Shown here in pieces: positions 9,633 through 18,221 of a stretch of 64,000 nucleotides of DNA. The DNA lies in NCBI GenBank assembly GCA_036389715.1, contig DASVWH010000051.1:1-64000 (forward strand), written 5' to 3'. This stretch comes from DASVWH01 sp036389715 (GTDB lineage Bacteria; Acidobacteriota; Blastocatellia; Pyrinomonadales; Pyrinomonadaceae). Positions within the stretch are counted from its first letter, which is position 1; each line of letters starts with the position of its first letter. The notes under the pieces are model-generated. The model was not told the DNA's origin, did no database searches, and worked only from the letters and a program-made list of their open reading frames with translations. A program made the translations under genes and the position numbers.

Positions 9633-10820
9633 ATGAGTTCTTCTCCAAGCAGCCCACCGAAGATAGCCTGGCTTTCACCCTTTCCTCCTCAGAAAAGCGG
9701 CATCGCCAATTATAGCTGCCAATTGGTCCGGGCGCTCAAAACGCATTTCGCTATTGATCTGTATTACGACACGGAAGCGCCCGCGGAGGCTCTCGCGGAC
9801 GGGTTCCACGTTTACCCGCTGCCGGTCTTCGCCGAGCATTATCAAAGCTATGATGAGGTGGTCTATCACCTCGGCAATCACGTCGATTTTCACAGGGGCA
9901 TTTATCGGCTCGCGTGGGATTTCCCCGGCACGGTAGTTCTGCACGACTACAATCTAGGCGCTTTCATGCATGATGCTTTCTATCGCCGCAATGAAGCGCA
10001 GTTGTACGAGCAGGCGCTGCTCGAAGGCTATGGCGACAGGGGGCGTCGGGAGCTTGAGGCGTTGGCCTCCGGGCGCATTCCAGACTCTACGGAGTTTCCG
10101 ATGTCGCACGCCATCGTCGGCAGAAGTAAAAGGGTCGTCGTGCACCACCGGTGGCTCAAACAGCAGTTCGATGAGAACCGTCACATAGAGGTCATCCCGC
10201 ACTTCGCCAGACTAAATTGCCGCCCGACGCCCGACGAGATCGAGACCTTTAAGAACAGGTTTCGCATCAGGGATGACCACTTCATCATCTCCTGCCTGGG
10301 ATTCATCAACAGCAATAAGCTCCCGCGGCTGCAAGTAGAGGCGGTCAAGAGTTTGATGGACGACGGGTATCCGGTGCAGATGGTCTTCGCAGGCGAACCG
10401 GCCCCGGACGTTAAAAGCCTGGAGCGCGAGATACGCTCCGGCGAGTACGGCGAAAATATCATCTTCACCGGATACCTGGACGAGACGGATTACTTTAGCG
10501 CCATCTGTGCCGCGGACGTTATCATCAACCTGAGAAACCCTTCGATGGGCGAAGCGTCGGGCACACTGATGCACGCGCTGGCCGCCGCCAAGCCGACAAT
10601 CATCAGCAACCTTCACCAGTATCGAGAATTCCCCGACAAGGTCTGCTGGAAATTAACTCACGACGAAAACGAGGTGGAAGTCCTGACCGCGTATCTGGCC
10701 GCGCTGCTCTCCGACAGAAGCCTCAGAGCGGCGATTTCGGCCAACGCCGCCCGGTACGTCACGAGCGTCCTGGGATGGGAGCAGATTATCGCTCAATGGG
10801 GGCGACTTATCTTGAGTTGA
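9633..10820 (+). CDS. GT4-family glycosyltransferase
   Basis: A 395-aa GT-B glycosyltransferase. The N-terminus, IAWLSPFPPQKSGIANYS, is the glycine-loop acceptor motif common in GT4 enzymes, and LHDYNLGAFMHDAFYRR is typical of the subgroup annotated as glycosyltransferases of uncertain specificity. The donor half has IISCLGFINSNK near 217 and a degenerate signature, NLRNPSMGEASGTLMHAL, near 298, where the second acidic residue is replaced. It starts 24 nt after the FkbM gene, in the same orientation, and closes the first run of plus-strand polysaccharide genes. Confidence 0.85.
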   Translation: MSSSPSSPPKIAWLSPFPPQKSGIANYSCQLVRALKTHFAIDLYYDTEAPAEALADGFHVYPLPVFAEHYQSYDEVVYHLGNHVDFHRGIYRLAWDFPGTVVLHDYNLGAFMHDAFYRRNEAQLYEQALLEGYGDRGRRELEALASGRIPDSTEFPMSHAIVGRSKRVVVHHRWLKQQFDENRHIEVIPHFARLNCRPTPDEIETFKNRFRIRDDHFIISCLGFINSNKLPRLQVEAVKSLMDDGYPVQMVFAGEPAPDVKSLEREIRSGEYGENIIFTGYLDETDYFSAICAADVIINLRNPSMGEASGTLMHALAAAKPTIISNLHQYREFPDKVCWKLTHDENEVEVLTAYLAALLSDRSLRAAISANAARYVTSVLGWEQIIAQWGRLILS

Positions 10821-11166
10821 AAGCCTTCACCCCGGGCCGAACCTAGGGCTCACCCCAAAGCCGCGGCGAGAGTCCTCGGCAGGGCCCTTAAAAGAGTCGC
10901 TATACAGGACGCGTGCAAGGCTCGAAGGCGCTGATCCGGCGCTGATCCGGCGCTCTGATAAATGGCGTGCGGCGGCAGCAACTTTAGCGCCAATCGCTGC
11001 ATCTGACTGATTCTGGCGCAGCTCTGGGACGCCAAGCCCCCACCCACTATATTGTTGACAGAATCGAGGCTGGAAAGGTATATTTTAGCCTGTGCGTACC
11101 GAATGGGTGCGCCCGGCCTGAGACACCCCGAACCACCAGCTAACAACACTTCGGAGCTGAAATAAT
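10821..11166. other. Intergenic region with promoter and an 11-bp tandem repeat
   Basis: This 346-bp gap holds two exact tandem copies of ctgatccggcg (10931-10941 and 10942-10952) and a promoter at 11055-11084. AGGG-poor leader sequence follows, with GGAG at 11153-11156 before the next ATG. No open frame here has coding character. Confidence 0.6.
11055..11084 (+). promoter_or_regulatory. Sigma70-type promoter of the secreted DUF4214 gene
   Basis: A consensus TTGACA at 11055-11060 is followed after 18 bp by TATATT at 11079-11084. The predicted 5' leader is about 75 nt. This gene therefore seems to be transcribed separately from the glycosyltransferases upstream. Confidence 0.7.
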
Positions 11167-12099
11167 ATGAAGAAGTTTGCGGCCATTCTTTTTATCACGG
11201 CCCTTCTAGCCCTCAATGCCTTCGGTCAGAGCGAAGCTCCCCCGACCCTGCGAATCGTGACGGAAGCCCCGGGCCTGCCTTCAGAGCTTTTCTACGGTAA
11301 TACTAAAGTCAAGCCCGTCCGCCTGCGCCCCGGAACCAACACCCCGATCACGATTGCCGACAACGATTTCTTTATTCAGCAGCAGTACATAGATTTCCTG
11401 CGGCGCTTTCCAGAGACGACGCCCGATGGCGGGCTCAACTACTATCTGCCGATTCTGGGGCTGTGCAAAGGCGAAACCGAGTGCTTGAAGGGCTTACGCG
11501 GTGCGATGGCCGCTAACTTCTTCCGCTCGCCCGAGTTTCAGCAAAAGGGCTCTTTCGTGATGTACCTGTACATGGTCTCTCTCGGCCAGAGGCCGTCTAC
11601 GGACGCCGAGTTAGCCGACCCGGCCAAAAGGTTTGAGCGCCCGCACTACTCCGAATTCATGACGGATTTGCAGAGCATCTCCGACCCGAACGATGATAAA
11701 GCCATCGTCAGCGCCAAGAAGGATGCCCTGACGGTAGCCTGGCTGCAACGTGCCGAGATTCAGTCGGTTTACGGCAGCCTCTCGAACGCGGCCTTCGTGC
11801 AGAAACTCTCGCAGGTCTCGGGCGTGACCTTGAGCCAGACCTATGTTGACAGGCTCAACGCCGGTGAATCACGCGCGAAGGTCCTGCGCGCGATTGTGGA
11901 GAGCCCGGAAGTCAACGCCAAGTACTACAATCAGGCGTTTGTCACGATGGAGTATTTTGGTTTTCTCCGGCGTGACCCCGACCTGCCCGGTTACGTTTTC
12001 CATAACAACCGCTTCAAACTCGGCTTCGACCCGGCCGAACTGGAGAACGTCATCGTTCGCGGCTTCATCGAATCGCCGGAGTATTTCAACCGGTTCTAA
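11167..12099 (+). CDS. Secreted DUF4214-domain protein
   Basis: A 310-aa protein with a signal peptide (MKKFAAILFITALLALNAFG, cleavage near residue 21). The mature part is largely DUF4214: FFIQQQYIDFLRRFPETTPD near 75 and QAFVTMEYFGFLRRDPDLPG near 258, ending ESPEYFNRF. The same layout is found at the C-terminus of the membrane protein at 5758-8547. DUF4214 has no established biochemical function; it recurs in bacterial surface and secreted proteins. A strong promoter precedes the gene and an intrinsic terminator follows it, so it is a single-gene unit. A structural or glycan-binding role at the cell surface is a guess from context. Confidence 0.85.
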   Translation: MKKFAAILFITALLALNAFGQSEAPPTLRIVTEAPGLPSELFYGNTKVKPVRLRPGTNTPITIADNDFFIQQQYIDFLRRFPETTPDGGLNYYLPILGLCKGETECLKGLRGAMAANFFRSPEFQQKGSFVMYLYMVSLGQRPSTDAELADPAKRFERPHYSEFMTDLQSISDPNDDKAIVSAKKDALTVAWLQRAEIQSVYGSLSNAAFVQKLSQVSGVTLSQTYVDRLNAGESRAKVLRAIVESPEVNAKYYNQAFVTMEYFGFLRRDPDLPGYVFHNNRFKLGFDPAELENVIVRGFIESPEYFNRF

Positions 12100-12172
12100 A
12101 GGCTCGGCGTTCGGCGGGAGAGCCTGGTTTAAGAAGACTTTCCGGGCGTTCGGAGCAAAAGTCAAAGCAGCA

Positions 12173-12214
12173 AGAGGCTGGCCGTCTGTAGGATGGCCAG
12201 CCTCTCCTGTTTTT
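12173..12214 (+). terminator. Intrinsic terminator after the secreted DUF4214 gene
   Basis: Perfect 11-bp stem (12173-12183 pairing with 12195-12205) with an 11-nt loop, then TTTTT at 12210-12214. It sits between convergent genes. Confidence 0.85.
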
Positions 12215-12245
12215 GTCTCAAGCTCTTTAGCCGCTCCCCGGCCCC

Positions 12246-13367
12246 TTACCCGGCGGCGCGTGGCTCCTTGTCAAAGATAAATTTGAACCTTTTAGTGATG
12301 TAGGCGCGCTGCCGCGCCATGCTCAACTTCCACGCACCGGCGTCAACGACGAAGTGTGACATCGTCGCCCCGAGCACTGCGCCGAGCAGAAAATCGGCCA
12401 CGCCCGTATAGACGCGGCTGCCCCTGACCACCTCCAACTCCTTCAAATAGCTGACCCGCCAGAAGGCGAAGCCCACCACCAGCAGGAAGACCAGTAGTTT
12501 CCAGACGTTCCTGTACGTGGCTCTGCGCGATGGCAGGTCTTCCCCGGAGTTGGCCGAAATGACGGCCATGAAGATGATGTATTGAAGGCCGTGCGCGATG
12601 GCGTAGCTGAGAAAAGCTATGTTTTCGTCCGTCGAGATGAAGACAGGGTAAAAGAAGAAGACGGCGGTGAAGAAAAAGACCGTCTTGAAGATCGTCGTGT
12701 CGCGGTAAAACTTCAGGTAAACGGCCAGGCTAAAGACGAAAACCCCTATGAAGGCAACAAATCCGAACGTGTAGAGGTGATTGAAAGTCCCGTGCAGGTA
12801 ACTCGGGGCGACCGTCGTGCCCAGTATCTTGAACGTCCCCAGGATGCCCAGGATTGTCCCGAAATCAATCGCCAGTTTCTCGGCCCTGTGCGGCCCCGCG
12901 CCCGTCTGCGCGATGGAGGCGAAGGCGTAGAGCCCTATGTTCTGGCGACCGTAGTGAAAGGCCTGCCATGACCAGTAGGCGAGCAGGAGGAAGGCTTGAG
13001 CCCGGAGACCGGCGAGCGCGAAGACGAGGCCCGTCGCCACCGTCAGGAAGACGGGGACGTAAACATATCTCAGCCTGTGATGACGGATAATGCCGGAAAA
13101 TTCTCTGTCCGTATAAAAGAAAAGGGTGGCCGGGACGTGTGCGGTCCCGAGGAAGAGAAAGATGGTTTTGATGCCAGCCAGCCCGCCGCTGCCGCCCGTG
13201 CCCTGCGGCGCGAGGAGCACGAAAAAAGCTGCCGGAATCCAGGTCGAGAATAATAAGGAAAGCAGGAAGTAACGCTTAAAGCGCACGCTGCGGATGGACC
13301 CGAGCCTCTCGCTTCGCGGCGTAACTATTGCATGGGTTGGAGATATTTGCCCCATAGCTTCGCTCAT
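12246..13367 (-). CDS. Unknown multi-spanning membrane protein with conserved-looking histidines
   Basis: A 373-aa protein with roughly nine or ten hydrophobic helices; I do not recognise the family. Several His residues lie at helix ends or in short polar loops: WSWQAFHYGRQNIG near 135, TFNHLYTFG near 192, AIAHGLQYIIF near 260 and SHFVVDAGAW near 345. Such a pattern can mark metal-dependent membrane oxygenases or desaturases, but could be incidental. Its ATG overlaps the stop of the upstream Wzt-like gene by 4 bases (ATGA), so the two are translationally coupled. That coupling suggests a role in export or modification of the same polysaccharide. Confidence 0.75.
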   Translation of the reverse strand: MSEAMGQISPTHAIVTPRSERLGSIRSVRFKRYFLLSLLFSTWIPAAFFVLLAPQGTGGSGGLAGIKTIFLFLGTAHVPATLFFYTDREFSGIIRHHRLRYVYVPVFLTVATGLVFALAGLRAQAFLLLAYWSWQAFHYGRQNIGLYAFASIAQTGAGPHRAEKLAIDFGTILGILGTFKILGTTVAPSYLHGTFNHLYTFGFVAFIGVFVFSLAVYLKFYRDTTIFKTVFFFTAVFFFYPVFISTDENIAFLSYAIAHGLQYIIFMAVISANSGEDLPSRRATYRNVWKLLVFLLVVGFAFWRVSYLKELEVVRGSRVYTGVADFLLGAVLGATMSHFVVDAGAWKLSMARQRAYITKRFKFIFDKEPRAAG

Positions 13368-14680
13368 CCCAATGCCCTGAGGCTCTCACTTTGAGGCCGC
13401 GCGGGCCTCACGCCGACGCGGCGCGCCATCGCGCTGGCGTTGAGGTTGGCGACGCCCTCCATCGCCACGGTGCTCAGGACGCGAAAGAAGAGCACGCCGT
13501 CGAGCCAGTCGAAGCTGATGCCGCCGGCGCTATGGACGGCGACCGTCGCCGAGTAGGAGTCCGGCGCGAGCCAGCAGTTGAACTCGAAGATTACTTCCAG
13601 CACCTCGCCGCGCCGGACGGGGCCGAAATTCGCCTGCTGCAACTCCGTATTAGTGCCGTAGAGATGTATGCCGTGACGATTGTTGAGGAGAAAACCGCAG
13701 ACCGGGGCCTCCTCGTCCGTGTCGAAGCGCAGGCGCACGCGCAGGGTCAGGGCTTCGCCGCTCTCGACGAACTCCACGGGCCTGTGCGCGGCGTTGAGCA
13801 GCTCGACGCGCAGGACTTCCGCGCTGCCGTCGCCGTGGCGGTAGCTGTAACGAAGCGGGCGAGCGCTGTCATCTTCCTCCTCCTCGACGCTCGCGGCCGC
13901 GCCCGCCGCACGCGCCTCCTCCTTGCGCTCCGATTCGTAGGCGTCTTCGCGCGCCATAATCAGCTTCTGGTAGCGGCCCAGAACCTCAGTCGGCTTGCCC
14001 ATCGCTTCCATCCGTCCGGCGTGGAGCAGCACGGCGCGCGAGCAGAGGGCACGAATCGCCCCCATGTCGTGCGAGACGAAGAGGATGGTCATGCCGCCCT
14101 CCTGCATCTCCTTGATGCGGCGCAGGCAGCGGTGCTGGAAAACGGCGTCGCCGACGGCCAGCGCCTCGTCAATAATCAGAATCTGCGGCTCGGCGCTGAC
14201 GGCGATGGCGAACGCCAGGCGAACATACATCCCGCTCGAATAGGTCTTGACGGGCTGGTGTATGAACGCGCCGATCTCGGCAAAGCGCTCGATCTCGGGC
14301 AGCAGGGCTTCGGTCTGGGCGCGCGAAAAGCCCATCAGCGCGGCGTTCATGAAGATGTTTTCGACGCCCGTAAATTCCGGGTTGAAGCCTGCGCCGAGTT
14401 CGAGCAGCGCGGCGACGCGCCCCTCGCGCCGGACGCTGCCGTGCGTCGGGTCGAGCGTCCCGGCGATAATCTGGAGCAGCGTTGATTTGCCGCACCCGTT
14501 CGGGCCGATGATGCCCGTCGTCGTCCCGCTTTCCAGCTCGAACGAGATGTCGCGCAGCGCCCAGAACTCCCTGTGCTGTTTCCAGCGCCCGCGCGTCAGC
14601 GTCTCTTTCAAGCGATCCGCGGGCCGCTCGTAGATGCGATACTGCTTGGAAACCCCCTCAACGCTCAGGACGATGCTCAT
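13364..14680 (-). CDS. wzt: Polysaccharide ABC exporter ATPase with C-terminal glycan-binding domain (Wzt-like)
   Basis: A 438-aa ATPase. It has the ABC order of motifs: Walker A GPNGCGKSTLL, signature YSSGMYVRLAFAIA, Walker B ILIIDEALAVGD and the switch histidine in FVSHDMG. Residues ~265-425 form an extra β-rich domain (EVLRVELLNAAHRPVEF, CGFLLNNRHGIHLYGTN) like the Wzt C-terminal domain, which recognises the finished glycan cap in E. coli O8/O9a. The ATG at 14680 (MSIVLSVEGVSKQYRIYE) begins at the conserved first strand; the frame extends upstream to 14848 without family similarity. Its partner permease is probably the Wzm-like gene at 17378, on the other strand. Its stop overlaps the start of the membrane-protein gene at 13367. 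Confidence 0.9.
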   Translation of the reverse strand: MSIVLSVEGVSKQYRIYERPADRLKETLTRGRWKQHREFWALRDISFELESGTTTGIIGPNGCGKSTLLQIIAGTLDPTHGSVRREGRVAALLELGAGFNPEFTGVENIFMNAALMGFSRAQTEALLPEIERFAEIGAFIHQPVKTYSSGMYVRLAFAIAVSAEPQILIIDEALAVGDAVFQHRCLRRIKEMQEGGMTILFVSHDMGAIRALCSRAVLLHAGRMEAMGKPTEVLGRYQKLIMAREDAYESERKEEARAAGAAASVEEEEDDSARPLRYSYRHGDGSAEVLRVELLNAAHRPVEFVESGEALTLRVRLRFDTDEEAPVCGFLLNNRHGIHLYGTNTELQQANFGPVRRGEVLEVIFEFNCWLAPDSYSATVAVHSAGGISFDWLDGVLFFRVLSTVAMEGVANLNASAMARRVGVRPARPQSESLRALG

Positions 14681-14985
14681 GCCGTTTATGATAATGAAGG
14701 AGGCGTCCGGATGTCGAATTGCGATTCGATTTGAGGGCCCGGGCGGCCTCGCCCCTGCGCCCGTTTGGGATTGCCGCAGGGCCGTAAAAATGTTACTTTT
14801 ATGTGCATCTTCTCTGCTAAATGTTGCATCAGAAGAGATGTCTTGCATACCCCCGATTTAACTCCTTAAGTCATACGGTCTTTCAAACAGCGGTTCGACA
14901 GGTTCAGATGCGCCTCTGCTTTCATCCCGAAAGCATGGAGGCTCGGGTTCACCCTAATTCCCTAATATTTAGCAGGAGAGCTTAG
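14681..14985. other. Divergent intergenic region between wzt-like and metalloprotease genes
   Basis: A 305-bp gap if wzt starts at 14680. It contains a 7-bp hairpin (14917-14923 with 14929-14935, 5-nt loop) and AGGAG at 14974-14978, 7 nt before the metalloprotease ATG. No convincing -35/-10 pair was found on either strand. Confidence 0.5.
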
Positions 14986-17139
14986 ATGTTGCCGTTTCCT
15001 CGTTCCCTCTTCGCCCCCCGAAGCCGGAAAAATTCTTACAGCGCTTTCTCTCTACGCTTGCAGAGGGTGCTGGCAACGGGCCTGGCGGCTCTGCTGTTTT
15101 TGGCCCCGCTCAGTTTCACGGCCTCCGCACAACAATCTTCCGACGGCGCTAAAGTCCAGGGCAAGGTCTATTCCATCCCGTACCAGCACGCCGACGGCAA
15201 GGAAAGCAATGTGCGCGGGTTCATCATCGAGATGGTCAACGGCGTGACCAGTTGCCGCGACGCCGTCGGGGGCGAGCTAAACTCCGTCATGGCCCCGGCC
15301 GACGCCGCGCGCGAGAGAATTACGGTTCGTCCTGCTAAAACCGCCTATGATTTTCAGTCGCACGTCACGGCCCAGGGCGACAACGTCGGCTCCGGCGGAT
15401 TGACGATAAATTTCAACGTGCTTTCCCAGCTCGCGGTTGACAGCAACAGGGCGCAGGTCGAGGCCGCTTTCGTCAAGGCCGCGCAGTATTGGACGAACAG
15501 AATCAAATCGCCCGTCACGGTGGACATTGACATTGATTATGGCGTCAATAAGCCGGGAGGCAGCGCTTTCGGGGCAAACGTCCTGGGCTCGACCGGTTCG
15601 CTCAGCGTCAAGGTTGATTATCCGGGCGTTCGCCATAATCTAATCGCCGCAGCTTCGAGCCCGACCGAAGCCGCGCTCTATAATTCGCTCCCGCCCTCGG
15701 TTCTCTCGACCGATACGGGCAACGGCGGCGTCGTTGACATCAACATCTCGACGGCCAAAGCGCTCGGTATTCCCGTCCCCGGCGGCAGCGTCGCCACTAT
15801 CGCCTTCAATAAGAATTTCAGCTTTGATTTTGACCCCTCCGATGGTGTCGGGAGCAACCGGACGGATTTCGTCGCCGTCGCCACGCACGAGATCGGCCAT
15901 GCGCTCGGCTTCGTTTCGGACGCGGGCGAAGGGATGACCGCGACGCCGACCACCTGGGACCTCTTCCGTTTTCGTCCCGGCACGGCCGCGGGGAATCTGA
16001 CCAACGCCCAGCGCATCATGTCCATCGGCGGCGAGCAGGTCTTTTACACCGGCCGGACCTACGCGATAGAGTTTTTCCCCTCGACCACAGAGCTTGGATT
16101 CTCGACCGGAGGCCCTGACGGCACGCTCTCTAACGGCGGCGACGGCCACCAATCGAGCCACTGGCAGGCAGACGATATTACCGGCAAATACATCGGCATC
16201 ATGGACCCGACCATCAGCCGCAACCAGGTCAAAGTCCCGACCGAGAACGATTACCTGACCCTTGAAACGATAGGCTGGGACCTGGTCGGGGGCGCTCCTA
16301 TTCCAGGCCCGCCGCCCGCGCCGCCCGCGCCCGCCAACGACAACTTCGCCAACGCGCAGGCCCTCACGGGCTGCTCCGGCAGCGCCACCGGCACGAACGT
16401 CGGGGCGACCAAACAGTTCGGCGAACCCAATAATCCGGTCAGCACCGGCAGCACGAAATCCGTCTGGTATCAATGGCAAGCGCCCGCCACCAACACCGTC
16501 ACCATTGACACTATCGGCAGCGGTTTCGACACCATCATCGGAGTCTATACGGGAAGCAGCCTGAACGGGCTTTCCATCGTTGCGAGCAACGACGATAACG
16601 AAGACCCGAACACGACCGAACACGAAGTGACCAGCAGCGTGAACTTTACCGCCACGCAGGGCACGACCTACTGGATTGCGATCAACGGCTACAATAACGG
16701 CGGAACGGGCGGCGACATCGGCAGCATCAAGCTCAACTGGGCGCAGACCGGCTGCGTGCAGGGAACGACGACGCTCCTGACCGAAGATGGGACGAGCCGC
16801 GCGCTCGCGCTCGATTCAGTGACGCAGACGCGCGGGCCATTCCCCATCGTCGCGACCTCCAACTTCAGCGCCGATAAGCGCACGCGCGTGATGCTCTTTA
16901 CTTCCAACCTCGGGATTAATCAGGGCGAGAACTTCTCGGCCGTCACCGTGCAGGCCCAGGACGTTGCGCTCAATAACTACACGCTGCAAGTCGAAAGCGT
17001 CGGGCAGGTTCCGGGACTGACACAGGTTTCCTACGTCATCGTCAGGCTCACCGATCAATTGCCCGGCGGCGATCTCAACGTGACCGTGACCGCGGGGGGC
17101 AAGACGAGCAACAAGGCCCTGCTCGGTATTATCAAGTAA
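14986..17139 (+). CDS. Secreted matrixin-like zinc metalloprotease
   Basis: A 717-aa protein with a long signal peptide; the hydrophobic core VLATGLAALLFLAPLSF ends at an ASA cleavage site near residue 49. The zinc motif HEIGHALGF near 303 has the HExxHxxG core of metzincin-type proteases; an Asp replaces the usual third His (GFVSDAG), as in some NF038122-type bacterial proteases. A Pro-rich hinge near 440 leads to a β-rich domain (~449-585, SVWYQWQAP and GFDTIIGVYTG) like bacterial pre-peptidase C-terminal domains, then a final ~130-residue β domain probably for surface attachment. AGGAG lies 7 nt before the ATG. It is flanked by the two halves of the polysaccharide exporter; its substrate is unknown. 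Confidence 0.85.
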   Translation: MLPFPRSLFAPRSRKNSYSAFSLRLQRVLATGLAALLFLAPLSFTASAQQSSDGAKVQGKVYSIPYQHADGKESNVRGFIIEMVNGVTSCRDAVGGELNSVMAPADAARERITVRPAKTAYDFQSHVTAQGDNVGSGGLTINFNVLSQLAVDSNRAQVEAAFVKAAQYWTNRIKSPVTVDIDIDYGVNKPGGSAFGANVLGSTGSLSVKVDYPGVRHNLIAAASSPTEAALYNSLPPSVLSTDTGNGGVVDINISTAKALGIPVPGGSVATIAFNKNFSFDFDPSDGVGSNRTDFVAVATHEIGHALGFVSDAGEGMTATPTTWDLFRFRPGTAAGNLTNAQRIMSIGGEQVFYTGRTYAIEFFPSTTELGFSTGGPDGTLSNGGDGHQSSHWQADDITGKYIGIMDPTISRNQVKVPTENDYLTLETIGWDLVGGAPIPGPPPAPPAPANDNFANAQALTGCSGSATGTNVGATKQFGEPNNPVSTGSTKSVWYQWQAPATNTVTIDTIGSGFDTIIGVYTGSSLNGLSIVASNDDNEDPNTTEHEVTSSVNFTATQGTTYWIAINGYNNGGTGGDIGSIKLNWAQTGCVQGTTTLLTEDGTSRALALDSVTQTRGPFPIVATSNFSADKRTRVMLFTSNLGINQGENFSAVTVQAQDVALNNYTLQVESVGQVPGLTQVSYVIVRLTDQLPGGDLNVTVTAGGKTSNKALLGIIK

Positions 17140-17190
17140 CGGCCCGGCCCCCTGCCGCTTCGCACCCGCAAGATGCGGGCGCAAACCCCT

Positions 17191-17241
17191 GGCAATCGCC
17201 CGCGTTATCTTCTCTCCGAGGAGCATAACGCGGGCGATGCC
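17191..17241 (+). terminator. Strong hairpin downstream of the metalloprotease
   Basis: A 17-bp stem with one bulged base (17191-17208 with 17225-17241) and a 16-nt loop that can itself fold. No T-tract follows, so it may block 3' degradation or act with Rho rather than terminate alone. Confidence 0.6.
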
Positions 17242-17361
17242 CCTTGATGCCGCCCGCCATTAAAATCGAGACGCGGCGAGGAGCGTTCAATCTTGCGCGG
17301 GCAGCCTGTGCTGAACGGCCGGGCGCTCGGCGCTGATTACTGAACGGGGCCCGGCGGCGGC

Positions 17362-17370
17362 TGTTATAAT
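17362..17370 (+). promoter_or_regulatory. Extended -10 promoter giving a leaderless mRNA
   Basis: TGT plus TATAAT (17365-17370) ends exactly 7 nt before the ATG at 17378. No Shine-Dalgarno precedes this ATG, and transcription starting 7 nt after the hexamer would begin at the start codon. Confidence 0.55.
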
Positions 17371-17377
17371 CCCCGGC

Positions 17378-18202
17378 ATGATTTCGGCTCAAACAGCGCG
17401 GCGGGCGGTCTGGCGACCACTCTGGGAATTGCCGCGCCACTCCGGGTTAATCTCTTCGATTACGAGGCGCGAAGTCGCGGCGCGTTACAAAGGCTCGGTC
17501 CTCGGCCTCGTCTGGGCCATTCTCACGCCGGTCGTCACGATTGCCATCTTCACACTCATCTTCGCGGGGATTTTCGGCTCGCGGTTCGGCGCGACCGGGA
17601 CGGCCTGGGAGTTTGCGCTCTATCTCTTCTGCGGCATCCTGCCGTGGACGGCCTTCCAGGAGGCCGTGCAGGCTTCATCGCAGAAGATCGTCGCGCAGGC
17701 GAACCTGGTCAAGCGCGTCGTCTTCCCGCTCGAAATACTGCCCGTCACGCAGTCCCTGGCCTCGCTCGTCAATCAACTGTTCGGGACGCTCGCGCTCGTC
17801 ATCGGCATCCTGGTCATTAAGCACACGATTCAGCCGACGATTCTCTGGCTGCCCGTGCTCGTCGCGGCACAGTTGATGGCGACCTTCGGCATCGCCTGGC
17901 TGGTCGCTTCGCTCGGAGTCTTCCTGCGCGACATCGTGCAGGGCATCGCGCTGGTCCTGATGGTCTGGATGTACCTGACGCCCATCTTCTACCCGGAATC
18001 CATCGTCCCGGAGCGCTTCCGGCCCTACATCAACGCCAACCCGTTCACGCCCTTGATTAGAAGCTACCGCCGGATCATCCTCGAAGGCAGCGCGCCCGAC
18101 TGGGGCGGGATGGCTTACTTCACAGGCTTCGCGCTCATCTGTTTCATCTTCGGCTACTGGTGGTTTGCCAAGACGCGCCGGAATTTCGCGGACGTGATTT
18201 GA
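17378..18202 (+). CDS. wzm: Polysaccharide ABC exporter permease (Wzm-like)
   Basis: A 274-aa inner-membrane protein of the ABC-2 family with six predicted helices. The N-terminal amphipathic region LISSITRREVAARYKGSVLG and the following GLVWAILTPV are hallmarks of TagG/Wzm/KpsM permeases, as is VWMYLTPIFYPESIVP near 195. With a Wzt-like ATPase it would export a lipid-linked glycan across the inner membrane. No ATPase follows it; the only polysaccharide-type ATPase in view is at 13364-14680 on the opposite strand. The ATG has a TATAAT 7 nt upstream and no ribosome-binding site. The arabinose-precursor genes follow on the same strand, suggesting one transcription unit. Confidence 0.9.
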   Translation: MISAQTARRAVWRPLWELPRHSGLISSITRREVAARYKGSVLGLVWAILTPVVTIAIFTLIFAGIFGSRFGATGTAWEFALYLFCGILPWTAFQEAVQASSQKIVAQANLVKRVVFPLEILPVTQSLASLVNQLFGTLALVIGILVIKHTIQPTILWLPVLVAAQLMATFGIAWLVASLGVFLRDIVQGIALVLMVWMYLTPIFYPESIVPERFRPYINANPFTPLIRSYRRIILEGSAPDWGGMAYFTGFALICFIFGYWWFAKTRRNFADVI

Positions 18203-18221
18203 TGCCCGGAGATTGTTCGAG

